Below, piece by piece: positions 49,618 through 61,488 of a DNA stretch of 64,000 bases. Position numbers and translations under genes: made by a program. This DNA comes from Omphiscola glabra. Lineage: Eukaryota; Mollusca; Gastropoda; Lymnaeidae. The stretch is taken from the NCBI GenBank assembly GCA_964017045.1, contig OZ024799.1, positions 31,958,736 through 32,022,735 on the forward strand. The letters run 5' to 3'. The notes below the pieces were generated by a model. The model saw nothing but the letters and a program-made list of their open reading frames with translations. It searched no databases and was not told where the DNA came from. Each line of letters opens with the position of its first letter. Within the stretch, counting starts at the first letter, position 1.

Positions 49618-49830
49618 GATAGAACCAGTAGCGGTCACGAAGGCATAGAACCAGTTGCGGTCACGAAGGCATAGAACCAGTAGCGGTCACGAAGGCATAG
49701 AACCAGTAGCGGTCACGAAGGCATAGAACCAGTAGCGGTCACGAAAGCATAGAACCAGTAGCGGTCACGAAAGCATAGAACCAGTAGCGGTCACGAAGGC
49801 ATAGAACCAGTAGCGGTCACGAAGGCATCA
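49618..49830. repeat. 26-bp minisatellite, 8 copies
   Basis: Units gcatagaaccagtagcggtc plus acgaag, nearly identical to each other. Confidence 0.95.
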
Positions 49831-50175
49831 ACGTTGAAGCCTTCATAATACAATTAGCTGAAAATTAGAATCCCCAAACAGCTGTTCTCAACCTTTTTAG
49901 TGCTCCGACTCATTTATAATTAACATTTGCCAATTTGGTCAATCCACGACCAGAATTATAAATTGAAATTAAGAATCGGGCGTTGAGAAGTGAGAAGGGG
50001 ACCAGAGCTTTTTTTGGTAAATATTTTGTTCGGGGGTGGAGGGAAGCTAAGAAGGACGGATGTTTCTGCAGAAGGGGTTTTGTAATCAATCCCCATAACA
50101 TTTTGGATAAATTCTCATAATCTTGGTTTTTAATTTTGATTGTAAGCTGTACAATTTTTAGTTAAGACAAACAAA
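49831..50175. other. Spacer with a hAT-type end
   Basis: cagctgttctcaacc at about 49880 matches the terminus of the CAGCGGTTCTCAACC MITEs, but the other end is missing. Confidence 0.4.
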
Positions 50176-50310
50176 AAAATGAATATCAATCATATATAAT
50201 GTAACATAAAAAATGAATACCAGATATAACGTCATATAAAAAATGAATATCATATATAATGTAACATAAAAAATGAATATCATAATATATAATGTAACAT
50301 AAAATATATA
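50176..50310. repeat. AT-rich repeat of about 30 bp, 4 copies
   Basis: Units with catatataatgtaacataaa and aaatgaata. Confidence 0.88.
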
Positions 50311-50589
50311 TTTTTTTTCTTTGAAATAATTATATATACATATATAAATAATTAATAGGCCTCCATAACTTGTTGCAAAATATTTTTTAATTTTACTGGC
50401 CATAAAATTTAGTATATTTTAAAACTGTAATGTTAAAATCCTTGACATATTTTAAATGTACTTTTAATGCTCATCTGATTACATAAACTTCAGAGAGACA
50501 CGTGACACATTTATAAATAGCCATTTACTCTCCTGATAAACGTACACAAAGAAAAACCCTCAAACCAACCGAGCACGGAGCTATTATCC

Positions 50590-51235
50590 GATGACACATG
50601 TACTTGCTACCACTACCCCGCATGACACATGTACACAAAACCAGCCTCTTTCATGACACATTCATTTAGCCATTCCATCTCATGACACACGAACACATAG
50701 CCAGGCCCCCTCATGACACACGTACATGTAGCCAATCCATCACCTGACACACATACACGTAGCCATTTGATCACATGACACACGTAAATGTAACAATTCC
50801 ATCACCTGACACACATACACGTAGCCATTTGATCACATGACACACGTAAATGTAACAATTCCATCACCTGACACGTATACACGTAGCCATTCAATCATCG
50901 ACACACATACACGAAGCCATTCCAATACCTGACACACGTACATGTAGCCATCCCATCTGATGTCACACGCACATGTAGCAATTCCATCTCATGACACACG
51001 AAATGTAGCCTTTCCATCACCTGACATACGTACATGTAAACATTCCATCTCATGACACAAGTACATGTAGCCATTCCATCTCATGACACACTATCATTAC
51101 GACAATCCCTCTTCTTGCACACACTTTGTAACAGAACTTCCTTTACTGACACACATACAGATAGCCACCCCCTCTAACGGCACACTGCAATAACGGGACG
51201 CCCTCTCATGACACATTGTCATAATGACAGTGCCT
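50590..51235. repeat. About 31-bp minisatellite, about 18 copies
   Basis: Units with catgacacacgtacatgtag and ccattccat. A dimer-like block near 50735 (tgatcaca, aacaattccatca) is repeated at 50795. Copies beyond 51090 are diverged. Confidence 0.9.
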
Positions 51236-51267
51236 CTCCTGACCATTGCCACGCCCTCCTCCCACAC

Positions 51268-51428
51268 CCTCTTCAGAGATGTCCCAAAGCAATAACATCT
51301 CTCTTCAGAGATGTCCCAAAGCAATAACATCTCTCTTCAGAGATGTCCCAAAGCAATAACTTCTCTCTTCAGAGATGTCCCAAAGTAATAACATCTCTCT
51401 TCAGAGATGTTCCAAAGCAATAACATCC
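51268..51428. repeat. 32-bp minisatellite, 5 copies
   Basis: Units ctcttcagagatgtcccaaa plus gcaataacatct. Confidence 0.95.
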
Positions 51429-51532
51429 TATCTTTCATCCAAACATTCATCCCTGACATCCCGCCAGCCCTACCTTATGATGATTTCAAATCACCATACT
51501 CCCTCTCTATTTAAATCACACACACACAAACG

Positions 51533-52079
51533 AGACTTCTCTCTCTCTTTTGTCTCTACTCCTCTCTTTATCTATATCCCCTCGTTCTCTATCTATACCC
51601 TCTGTACCTATCTCTCTTTTCCCCCCTTTCTATCTATCCATCCACATTCTCTATCCCTCTCACTCTATCCCCTCTCTCACACTTTCTACCCCCCCTATCT
51701 GTATCCTCTCTCCCCCCTCTCTCTCTATCACCCTCTTTCTGTCTCCCTTTCCCTACTCTCTCCCTACACCCCTATCTCTCTATCCTCTCGCTCTCCTTCT
51801 CTCTACCCCTCTTTCTCTCTCTCTCTAACCCCTCTCTCTACCCCGAATCGTTTTATCTCTATATCACTCTCTTCCCCGTCTCTATCTAGCTCTCTACCCC
51901 TCTTTCTCTCTCTCTCTAACCCCTCTCTCTACCCCTCTTTCTCTCTCTCTAACCCCTCTCTCTACCCCTCTTTCTCTCTCTCTCTAACCCCTCTCTCTAC
52001 CCCGAATAGTTTTATCTCTATATCCCTCTCTTCCCCGTCTCTATCTAGCTCTCTACCCCTCTTTCTCTCTCTCTCTCAT
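51533..52079. repeat. Long polypyrimidine tract with an internal duplication
   Basis: About 550 bp of almost pure C/T on the plus strand. Within it, a block of about 90 bp with ccccgaatcgttttatctct at 51840 recurs at 52000. The 235-residue Ser/Leu/Pro frame is a composition artefact. Confidence 0.93.
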
Positions 52080-53674
52080 TAAATTTCCTTCCACACATTT
52101 ATCCATATTATTCAGCATTGTGTTTCAATAAACGCCAACACGTGGAGGGCTTCGCGAGTTCTCTCACCCCCAACTAACCTTATAATTCAAATAAGGATGA
52201 ATCATCCAATAAAATCCAACTTAGTACGGTAACAAAATATCCACCATCTGGCTCGGCATGGCTTCTTTGTTCTGGATTCATTCAAATATGTAACTCAGGT
52301 GTCCCCAAACTGTTTACATCAGACCCACTCCTCGCCTAGGAATAACGTCTCATTGGATGATTGTAAATTCAGATTCTAACAGTTTTAGAAGATCTTTGCA
52401 TTATGGAAATTTCTTGATGAATCTGGAACCTTGATACTAGTTAAGTCTGGATCTTTTCTGCCAAAGTTTCAAGACCTCTCCGTAAAATGTATTTACTTCA
52501 TTCAACGCTGGAGACCAATATATATATATATAAATAGGAGTTAGGTTGCCGAGATGACTAACAGAAAATGTATGTATAAAATCTCCCAGCTGTCACACGA
52601 ACTTGCTACGTCTTTCAATGGCGTTACCAAAACTAGATTCCCATCTGTGAGCCAGCTGCTTTGTCAGGTCAAGGTCATCAGCTACTACTTTAAAAAAATG
52701 TGCTAATGAATTTTTTAAACCGAATTTTTTTGATAAAACAAACAACAACATAGCAATTAAAACGGAATTAAATTCCGTCCTGAAGGATCATCTTGTGTAC
52801 TAGCTCCAATGTCCGGATGGATCATCTTGTGTACTAGCTCCAATGCTTCTCAACTTATCTTCATCTGATAGCGCATGCCAATTAGTAACGAGCTTAAAAC
52901 ATCCATGTCAAAATAAACACATGTTTTAATAATTATTTTTCGAAGTTTTCCTCAAACGAACAATATCAATATATATATATGAAGAGCTGATTTTCAAAAT
53001 GCTGTATATCCATTTTGGGGGTTTTGAGATTATTCAACTTTTTACAAAAAATTAATAAAGCGTTTAGAGGATTAAATCATTTTTAGACACGAATAAAATA
53101 GGAATATAATGTGTTTAGTATATAGAATTTACCATGTCCTAAACGAACCTGGTTTGCTCTACAAAATGGTTAGGTTTTTTCATTTTTTTAAAAATGGTGG
53201 ATATCGCGTTTTGAAAATAAGATATATATATATATATGATAAACTTTAATCAAAATAATAAGTAATATCCATCTCCGCCAAAGCCACTACATCATCCATG
53301 GTTACCAAACTTCCTGTCCTAACCAAAAGCGCTTCCCGCCACACCCACACATCTCTCTCCGTGTCTCTCTGTGCCTCCCTGTGTCTCTCTCTTATAAACA
53401 ACTGCCACATTTTCCACACAACGATCCGTTATCTTCAGCTTGATCACGCCTCCAATATATCGACCCCAACATGCAACGGACGCCCCCTTCTTGCCCATTC
53501 CACAAACAACGTGGGAGCCCCCACCCCCTATAAAAAACTCACAAAAGTCTAGCATATGCTTTAACATATGTGAATTATTTTTATCGGGAGGTCAGAAATG
53601 AGAACATATTAGACTTATTCGAAGCAATCTTGACACACAAACCTGCTGCAACTTCTGATCCACGTTATAGAGGA
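52080..53674. other. Unique spacer
   Basis: (TA)n runs near 52519 and 53219, a two-copy repeat of ggatcatcttgtgtactagc near 52787, and a lone hAT-type end caggtgtccccaaact near 52297. No gene is supported. Confidence 0.45.
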
Positions 53675-54014
53675 GTCCAACTAAAACTCATCAAGGCGCA
53701 CCTATTTATGCACACATATTTTGATGTCCAACTAAAACTCATCAAGGTGCACCTATTTATGCACACATATTTTGATGTCCAACTAAAACTCATCAAGGTG
53801 CACCTATTTATGCACACATATTTTGATGTCCAACTAAAACTCATCAAGGTGCACCTATTTATGCACACATATTTTGATGTCCAACTAAAACTCATCAAGG
53901 TGCACCTATTTATGCACACATATTTTGATGTCCAACTAAAACTCATCAAGGCGCACCTATTTATGCACACATATTTTGATGTCCAACTAAAACTCATCAA
54001 GGTGCACCTATTTC
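53675..54014. repeat. 51-bp minisatellite, 6.7 near-identical copies
   Basis: Unit gtccaactaaaactcatcaa plus ggtgcacctatttatgcaca plus catattttgat. Copies differ essentially only at ggc/ggt, so the array expanded or homogenised recently. Frames on both strands are artefacts. Confidence 0.97.
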
Positions 54015-54529
54015 AGAACTCACATTTAGGAGATGTCCCGTCTAAAACTCATTAAAAAAAGTATTCCCTCACACAATAAGTCAATAAGTGCACGTAGCCT
54101 TACATCACGTTTCAGTAATATACTATAATGTTCAATACATAAAGCTTTTTTTGTAGGATAAGTTTGGATAAGATGTAATTAACGATTTTAAAAAAAGCAC
54201 ATACATTTTGTTGTGATCCCTTTTGGTACAAATTCCTTTTTCAGATAATTTAAAATAAAAATTAAAAAATAGACATAAAATAATTCCTGAAATACATTCA
54301 TTTGTAAAAATATTAATTTTAATAGTTTTTTAAACACAAACAAAAACAACAACAAACAAACAAACCCCAAACAAGCAAACTTACTGGTGCATGTTCTTTC
54401 TTATAAGCACCGTAATGTAAGGTATGGTAGGGGTGTCCAAACAACGGCACGCGTGCCAGACTTGGCACTCAATAGCACGCGGGTGAACACAATTTAAAAA
54501 AAAAATGGCTTTAAAATTACGTTTCATAC
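54015..54529. other. Unique spacer
   Basis: AT-rich. A lone ggggtgtccaaac near 54430 looks like a hAT-type end. Confidence 0.45.
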
Positions 54530-54537
54530 GGTTAGGT

Positions 54538-54714
54538 CAGTGGTTCTCAACCTTCATAACGCGGCGACCGTTTAATACAGTTTCTCATGTTGCGGCGACC
54601 CCCAAAAACAAAATTATTTTAGCTGAATTTCATAACTATAGATTATATGCGTGCTCTGATGGTCTTAGGCGACCACTGTGAAAGGGATCGCGACCCACAG
54701 GTTGAGAACCGCTG
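54538..54714 (-). mobile_element. hAT-like MITE (CAGCGGTTCTCAACC family), copy 5
   Basis: 177-bp element from cagtggttctcaacc to ggttgagaaccgctg, flanked by ggttaggt and ggttaggc (one mismatch). Inner phrase gatggtcttaggcgacc matches copies 2 and 3. Confidence 0.92.
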
Positions 54715-54722
54715 GGTTAGGC

Positions 54723-55108
54723 TGTTGTCACGCTGAATGAATTATGCATCCAACTTAAGACCATTATTTCTCAAATATTTTCAGCGATCCCCGGATAAAA
54801 TTCCAGGAATTATCTTTTTTTTTTAAAATACACTGGAAAAAACGCAACTCATTGGGACCAAAGAAAGGTGGTGCTATTCGAAGGGATTGTCCTTTTTTGA
54901 AGGTTAAGCCAATGTTAAATTATCCTTACGTTCCGGGACGAGTTAGCGCAGGGACAGCGCTATGTCAAGGATCGTTATTTACAGGTTTAAATATATAATT
55001 ATTTTTCAGCTGAGATCAGTCCAAAAAAAAAAAAAGCGGAACGCCATAGTCTCGGTGTGCAAGGGGGGGGGGGTAATATTACGACTGAGATATCATTCAA
55101 AGTTATGT
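54723..55108. other. Unique spacer
   Basis: Contains acgcaactcatt, shared with the possible MITE at 20057, and a short poly-G near 55065. Confidence 0.4.
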
Positions 55109-55116
55109 ATTTTAAG

Positions 55117-55297
55117 CAGTGGCGTAGCGAGCTTAACTCGCGCCCGGGGCACACTACCTTTTAGCGCCCCCAATACCTTTTTAGCGCCCCCCTATTCGAA
55201 AACCATACAATATTATAGTAAAATATACCATTTGGCGCCCCTTTGGGAGTAGCGCCCGGGGCATGATGCCCCCCTTGCCCCCCTCACTACGCCACTG
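55117..55297. mobile_element. MITE with CAGTGGCGTAGC ends
   Basis: 181-bp element from cagtggcgtagcgag to tcactacgccactg with perfect 8-bp duplications attttaag. Internally it has agcgccccc repeats. Confidence 0.94.
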
Positions 55298-55305
55298 ATT
55301 TTAAG

Positions 55306-56240
55306 TAAATAAACTAAAACTAACTATTCCGGTGCACGTAATTAAACTTCAACATCGTCCTCCCTTCCCATCCTCAGCTCCTTGTAGAGAGAGAGTGAAA
55401 GGATCGCGGCAATGTTACTGAATATAACGATACATATTTAGCTCTAGAGTGAACCCAAGCTGTTGGTCAACTTGAATGCACTTTACTTAGCGCACAAGTA
55501 GGCACCACTTGTGTGGCACACTCGACGACGAGATGCGGCACTTGTTTTTAGGCAAGGCTTTACTATTTCTAATCGTGGTATTCTAGTCACATGACAGCTT
55601 CGATTCAATTGGACGATGAGTTCAAAGGTCGACGCGCGTATTAAAAAAAGCAAAAACAAAAAAAACAGAAAAAAAAAAAAAAAAACACGCCCTCTGGAAA
55701 AATACGTGTTTCCCGTCTTTGAAAGTTTCTCATGTTGAATTTATTTGGTCAACCTGTAAAAACTTTTTTAAATTCATCGAAATCGCGGGTTTAATTTTTT
55801 TTATTAAAGTTTAACATATATTTTTACATCAACAGCTTATTATTTTTATGTTTTTAAGTTCTTCCTCTTTTGTTCAAGTAAAAAAAAAATCAAATTGTGC
55901 CAAACTGTCAAAATTTGTTTAAATCTTTGACTTAGTGTTTTTATAATTACTCATTTTAAAAAATCATTTTAACCCCCCCCCCCTTTTTTTTTTTTCCCCT
56001 CCACACAAACATACCTTTTAAAAAAGAAGAGGGTGGGGGAGGGGAGAGGCTCCACAACCATTTTCATTTGCTGATCTCTATGGCCCCTTGCCTGCTGCAA
56101 TAACATTTAGTTTTTTTAAAGGAAGGGTAGGTAATCTTGCATTGGTTGGATCAACCGGAGAATCTCCAAATCAGGAAGCACCTTAACTCGAGCAATGACC
56201 TCTGCTATTGTTTAGAAATAATCCATTAACCATAGATGAT
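55306..56240. other. Unique spacer
   Basis: A- and C/T-homopolymers near 55660 and 55975. No gene is seen. Confidence 0.5.
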
Positions 56241-56475
56241 CAAGTTGAAAGGGTGTGAAGTACTGTGTCCTGTAGAATTAGAATGTGAATTACTGTGTCC
56301 TGTAGGATATAAATTACCGTGTCTGTAGAAGGAGAATTGATGTGTGATGTAGAATGTAAACCACTGCGTCCTTTAGAATTAGTATTACTGCGTCCTTGTA
56401 CAAATAGAATTACTGTGTCCTGTGTAATGAGAATTGATGTGTCCGTAGAATGAGAATTACCGCGTCCTGTAGCAT
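56241..56475. repeat. Degenerate repeat of about 25 bp
   Basis: Eight or so irregular copies of gtgtcctgtagaattagaat. Confidence 0.75.
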
Positions 56476-56799
56476 TATAACATTTAACGTAGGTGTACAG
56501 ATACTAGAGGAACTAAGTGGGGGTCATTTGGTGCGTTGTTCATCATCAAAGGTTTGAAAAGACCAAAGATCACACACGTATCAAGTACACTTGAGTCGCA
56601 TTTTAGGTGGGTTTTTTTAGTACCTTTTTAAAAAAAAAAATTTTTTAGTACCTTTTTTAAAAATTTTTTTTTTAGTTCTTTGAAATGCGTGGGGTCCTTT
56701 CGAAAAAATCCATTGTGTGGAGACACAGAAAGGGAATTTTGTGAGAAAATGGAAAATGATTGTTAAGGTACATTGAAAATGCCAACAAGGACAAGAAAA

Positions 56800-56935
56800 G
56801 TGAATGTGTGGGGACACGTTGAGTAAATCTGTGGAGACAGGTAGAGCAAATGTGTGGGGACACGTAGAGTAAATGTGTGGGGACGCGTAGATTAAATGTG
56901 TGGGGACACGTAGAGTAAATATGTAGGTACGCCGG
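56800..56935. repeat. 23-bp minisatellite, about 6 copies
   Basis: Units gtgtggggacacgtagagta plus aat. Confidence 0.93.
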
Positions 56936-57686
56936 GCAGAAAACATGGTGTATTGACGTGTTCTTTGTTGTTTTGTTCTCAGACATATTTCAAAATGACA
57001 TTCGACTGAAGATAACTCACAGCTAAACCCACACGGGAATTAAATACAAACTACGCCTTCTGCTAACTGTGAGTGTTTAGGAAGAATTGCAGACGCCAGT
57101 CGTCCATATTTAGCCTTTTAAAAATCAATGAATTGTAGCGGTGGCTCACGAAGAAAGCCCCGATGTGACATAAGAAGATTCTAGCATAATTAATCTCACT
57201 ACGTAGCCAGCCGGTGCATTTTTTGTTTATTTTAAAAAAGGATGGAATATCATAAGGAAGAAAAGACAAGCCTATTGAGCCCGCAACGTGAGCACCGTCA
57301 ATGAATTTACGCTAATTTAAATCCCACGTAATATTGTTTCATTCGTCCGCGAGAGCTGACAACAGAAAATATATTTTGTTTAAACTGATGAAAAAAAATC
57401 AGATTTTAGCGAAGTAGACCACTCCCACGCACAGTTTTGATACCCTTGGAGTGGGGTGCCGAACTGTGATTTTGCTATGATAAAATGTGTTTTTTTGTTG
57501 TTTGTGTTGTTTTTTTTTTTAAAATATAAATTTCGGTCATACTTGTCTTCCATTTGTATCTCTTTCATATCGTTAAATTACTACGCCACGACTATTGCTA
57601 AGACCACGTGTTTTCTACTAGAAATATAAACACAAACTATTCATTATTTGTAATTTATGTTTTGAGTTTTTAAACAGAGAACATTA
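56936..57686. other. Unique spacer
   Basis: No recognisable feature. Confidence 0.5.
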
Positions 57687-58074
57687 ACACCAGCCACATT
57701 ATCTGTAACACCACGCATTATCAGTAACACCAGCCAGATTATCAGGAACACTAGCCACGATTAGTAACACCAGCCACAATCAGTAACAACACCCAAAATC
57801 AGGAACACCAGCCACAATCAGTAACACCAGCCACAATCAGTAGAACAGCCACAATCAGTAGCACCAACCATAATCACCAACACTAGCCACAATCAGTAAC
57901 ATCAGCCACAATCAGTAACACCAGCCACAATCAGTAGCACCAGCCACAATCAGAAATACCAGCCACAATCAGTAGCACCAGCCACAATCAGTAGCACCAG
58001 CCACAATCAATAACGCCACCCACAATCAGTAGCACCAACCACAATCAGTAGCACCAACCACACTCAGTAAGTAC
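57687..58074. repeat. 19-bp minisatellite, about 20 copies
   Basis: Units cagccacaatcagtagcac with cagtaaca variants. Confidence 0.95.
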
Positions 58075-58499
58075 CAAATGATTTAAGGGAACACCCATTC
58101 TTTTCAATTCTAAAGTTCTTACCTAGTGGCGAAACAACGCCCACATTTAATTGGTGTGTTATTCCAATCACGAAATCTCTTTAACACAACTGCCAAAGCC
58201 TGTCTTACACTATCCTACTCAATATTTACTTTACTCCATGGCCTATGATTATTATAGTTCGTAATAAAGAACAGGGTTTCTACTCCGGGCGCAACTATTT
58301 TCTTTTTTAATTTGGGCGCACTATTTTCGGCCAATGCAAAGTTTTTTTCAGGGGATCTTTTTAGAGTGGGGTACGGGGCGGGAAAAACATATTGGTTTGC
58401 CCCTATCGGCACTAACCCAGCTACGCCACTGACTAATAAGAATAAATCCCATAATTTGAAGCCCTGGTTCATCATAATGAACAGCCAAATACAACAGAA
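58075..58499. other. Spacer with a transposon end
   Basis: The stretch to ctacgccactg (about 58431) has G/C-rich words like the MITE at 55117, but no left end is found. Confidence 0.35.
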
Positions 58500-58678
58500 G
58501 CCAGAGATGTGTGCTAATAGTGCATCGGTCCTTGACTCCACAGATGTGTGCAAAGAGTGCTTCGTTCCCTGACTCCGCAGATATGTGCTGTTAGTGCCTC
58601 ATTCCCTGACTCAACAGATATGTGCTGTTAGTGCCTGATTCCCTGACTCCACAGATGTGTGCCCAGAGTGCCTCGTTC
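58500..58678. repeat. About 37-bp minisatellite, 4-5 copies
   Basis: Units with ccctgactccacagatgtgt and gagtgcctcgtt. Confidence 0.88.
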
Positions 58679-59620
58679 CCGCTGTCCCCAGCCTCAATGA
58701 AAGTAAACAACTGGCCAAGTGAATCCCGCCCTATATATGTGACTCAGGTCTGAAATGAGCCCCGCTACAATGTCACTCCCGTTGTCTACGTGAGGACTCA
58801 TTGAGGCTGCCCCCCCCCGGCCCCACTTTGTACATAAAAGGGATTGGATGAGGGCGAATAGGGCGTGGGTCGCGACCCTCTCATCTGTTGTAATTACAGG
58901 CCGAACGAGAGCAGAATCCTACTGCCTTGGTCTTAATGACGGCGGATCACGTCACGTGACGGATGTGCTTATGTAACGTGCTCACGCGAATGCGTGTCTG
59001 CACACGGCGAGGCAGTAGCGTCTCCGACGAGGGAGCAGGGGCGTATGGTTTAGACAAAGCTGAAAAGGTGTTAAAAACCTTTTAAGTAATTTTAGAGATT
59101 CAAAGAGACAAAACCCGTTTTCCCTGAGTGAAGAAGACGCTTAACCGAAGCCTTCATAGCTATGTTTTATTCTCAAAGACATTACTTCTCTCTGCTTACT
59201 CACTTACACTTTGTGATCTGTATCACAGTCTAACACTCTTCTCTGCCAGTGTTTAAGAAAAACATGTCATTGCTTTAGGGAAATGGGTGAGGTAAAAAAA
59301 AAGTTGTAAATTTTGAAGGCACACTCTCAGAACAATGAATGCAACCCCCACCCCAACCTACCCTTAATCCATCATTTTGTGGAATTATATTTTTGCTCGA
59401 CATTTTAACAATACGTCGTGGGTTTTCTCTGTACATAATTTAAGCAGAGGCTGCTATTCGACATTAAAGATTAAAAGTATAGATGTGTCTTGTAATGTTT
59501 GTCTTATCTGATGACTGATTGTGTTTGACTACGCGTTTGTGCCCCAACTGACTTTATATAATGTCAATTGATCATATATATTACAAGTGTTGGGATTCAA
59601 GGGTTGTGTATTTCGACTTC
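58679..59620. other. Unique spacer
   Basis: Slightly GC-richer at 58880-59040 (cgtcacgtgacgg), otherwise no feature and no gene. Confidence 0.45.
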
Positions 59621-59692
59621 CATGGAGAGATGGAGAAACATGGAGAGATGGAGAAACATGGAGAGATGGAGAAACATGGAGAGATGGAGAAA
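59621..59692. repeat. 18-bp tandem repeat, 4 copies
   Basis: Copies of atggagagatggagaaac. Confidence 0.95.
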
Positions 59693-59817
59693 TAACGTTG
59701 ACTATAATTTGAAGTTATTTCTATGATCCAGTTGACGATGTGTAGTTTAGTTGGACAGATGCTCAAAGTTTTCATTAACGTCCCGTGCTTCATATTTTCA
59801 TAGGAAAGTTTTACCCT

Positions 59818-60215
59818 GTGGCCTGTTGTAGCATTGGCATGTCGTAACATTGGCTTGTAGTAACATTGGCCTGTAGTAGCATTTTCCTGTAGTAACAGTG
59901 GGCTGTACTAACATTGGGCTGTAGTAACATTGGGCTGTAGTAACATTGGCCGGTAGAACATTGGCCTGTAGTAACATTAGGCTGTTGTAACATTGGCCGG
60001 TAGAACATTGGCCTGTAGTAACATTGGGCTGTAGTAACATTGGGCTGTAGTAACATTGGCCGGTAGAACATTGGCCTGTAGTAACATTGGGCTGTTGTAA
60101 CATTGGCCGGTAGAACATTTGCCTGTAGTAACATTGGGCTGTAGTAACATTGGCCGGTAGAACATTGGCCTGTAGTAACATTGGGCTGTTGTAACATTGG
60201 CATGTAGTAGCACTG
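59818..60215. repeat. 15/16-bp minisatellite with a 47-bp higher-order unit
   Basis: 16-bp gtagtaacattgggct units mixed with 15-bp ggtagaacattggcc units. The order 16+15+16 (47 bp) is repeated several times at 59948-60190. Three overlapping minus-strand peptide-repeat frames are artefacts. Confidence 0.95.
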
Positions 60216-60334
60216 GCGCACAACCAGAAGTGATCTGCTAATCGTTTCAGAACTATTTGTAATTTTTAAAAAGCCAATATATTTGTGTATTTTTATCTTT
60301 TTTCTTATTTTCCTATTAAAGACAACGAGTACCA

Positions 60335-60455
60335 TAGAACTGGTACCGTACACCTTGTACCGTACAACTTGGGCCGTACTACTGGTGCCGTACTAATGGT
60401 GCTGTAATTCTGGTGCCGTACACCTTGTACCGTACTAATGGTGCCGCACTACTGG
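60335..60455. repeat. About 15-bp repeat
   Basis: Degenerate copies of ggtgccgtactact and ttgtaccgtac. Confidence 0.8.
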
Positions 60456-60675
60456 TTCCTCTTATCGCGAACCGAACCTGTATTTCATCAGACATAATGA
60501 TTGGATTCTCCAAACAGCAATTATTTATTGTCTAGATGAAGTTCTAACTCACTAATTAATTACAAGAATCATGTAAATAAAATAAAAATATATAGAAATG
60601 AAACACACCCCCCCCCCCCACACACACACACAAAAAGACAACTATTTTGAGCGTCTATGTTTTCACTGATAACAC

Positions 60676-60861
60676 CAGGGCCGACCCTAACCATTGCGGG
60701 GCCCTATGCGAAGCGGATTGCGCGGGGCCCAGTCTGGGTAAGAATAAGGATAATAAGTGAAAATTAAGATTTTGCATTAGAAAATAAATTCAGGGCGGGG
60801 CCTACGAAAGTGCGGGGCCCACTGCGGCCGCATAGGGTGCAGTGGCCTAAGGCCGGCCCTG
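60676..60861. mobile_element. hAT-like MITE with CAGGGCCGACCC ends
   Basis: 186-bp element from cagggccgaccctaa to aaggccggccctg with perfect 8-bp duplications gataacac. Both halves contain gcggggccc words. Confidence 0.94.
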
Positions 60862-60869
60862 GATAACAC

Positions 60870-61450
60870 CAATTTGAGAACCACTAAATCCTTGAAAGCG
60901 ACTCACCATAGCCATTTTTAGACCCTGTCGGGCGCATCGCGAATGGGCTTTCCCCAGAACTATTTTTAGAAACCGACAAAGCGTGAGTCAACGCGGTGCT
61001 AATTAGTCAACTAAAAGAACCGTTGTGACGAATGGGCAGGCTCCGCCTATCCCTTCCAAAAACATTTTTGTCTTCTTTAGAAACATAATCTTCCCTCAGC
61101 ATGTCAGCTTCTTGGGCTTTCAGTGAGAGTACATCACCAATGATAATGAAATGTAAATGATTATAAGTACGGGAAAGTCAAAATTTACCTTAGATTACCT
61201 TACCATTAATCATTCATATTTAAACAGAACACAAGTTTCAATCGATAGTCAATATTTTTGTAGTTGCCTAGACTAGACGGTAGTTCCCTTACTGCGTGCC
61301 GCAGGCTGTTGGGGAAATGTGCCGCAAGGTTTTCGACAGCTACTACGCAATTTATAGAAATGAAATCAATCAAACCCGTTGAGTGTGAGTGGGGATAATG
61401 CTGTTTGTTTAGTAGTGTGTCACGTAAATATTATTTGTTCAGTACCGTTT
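60870..61450. other. Unique spacer
   Basis: No gene. gtgccgcaaggtttt near 61320 resembles other hAT ends but stands alone. Confidence 0.4.
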
Positions 61451-61488
61451 CACAGATGAGATGGTAATTGTGAGAATATGGCCCGTAT

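Noticed and set aside
51375..52082. 235-residue Ser/Leu/Pro frame resembling a secreted protein
   Set aside because: Pure pyrimidine-tract translation.
53570..54055. 161-residue repeat protein frame
   Set aside because: The 51-bp unit is stop-free in both directions, and an equally long frame lies on the minus strand.
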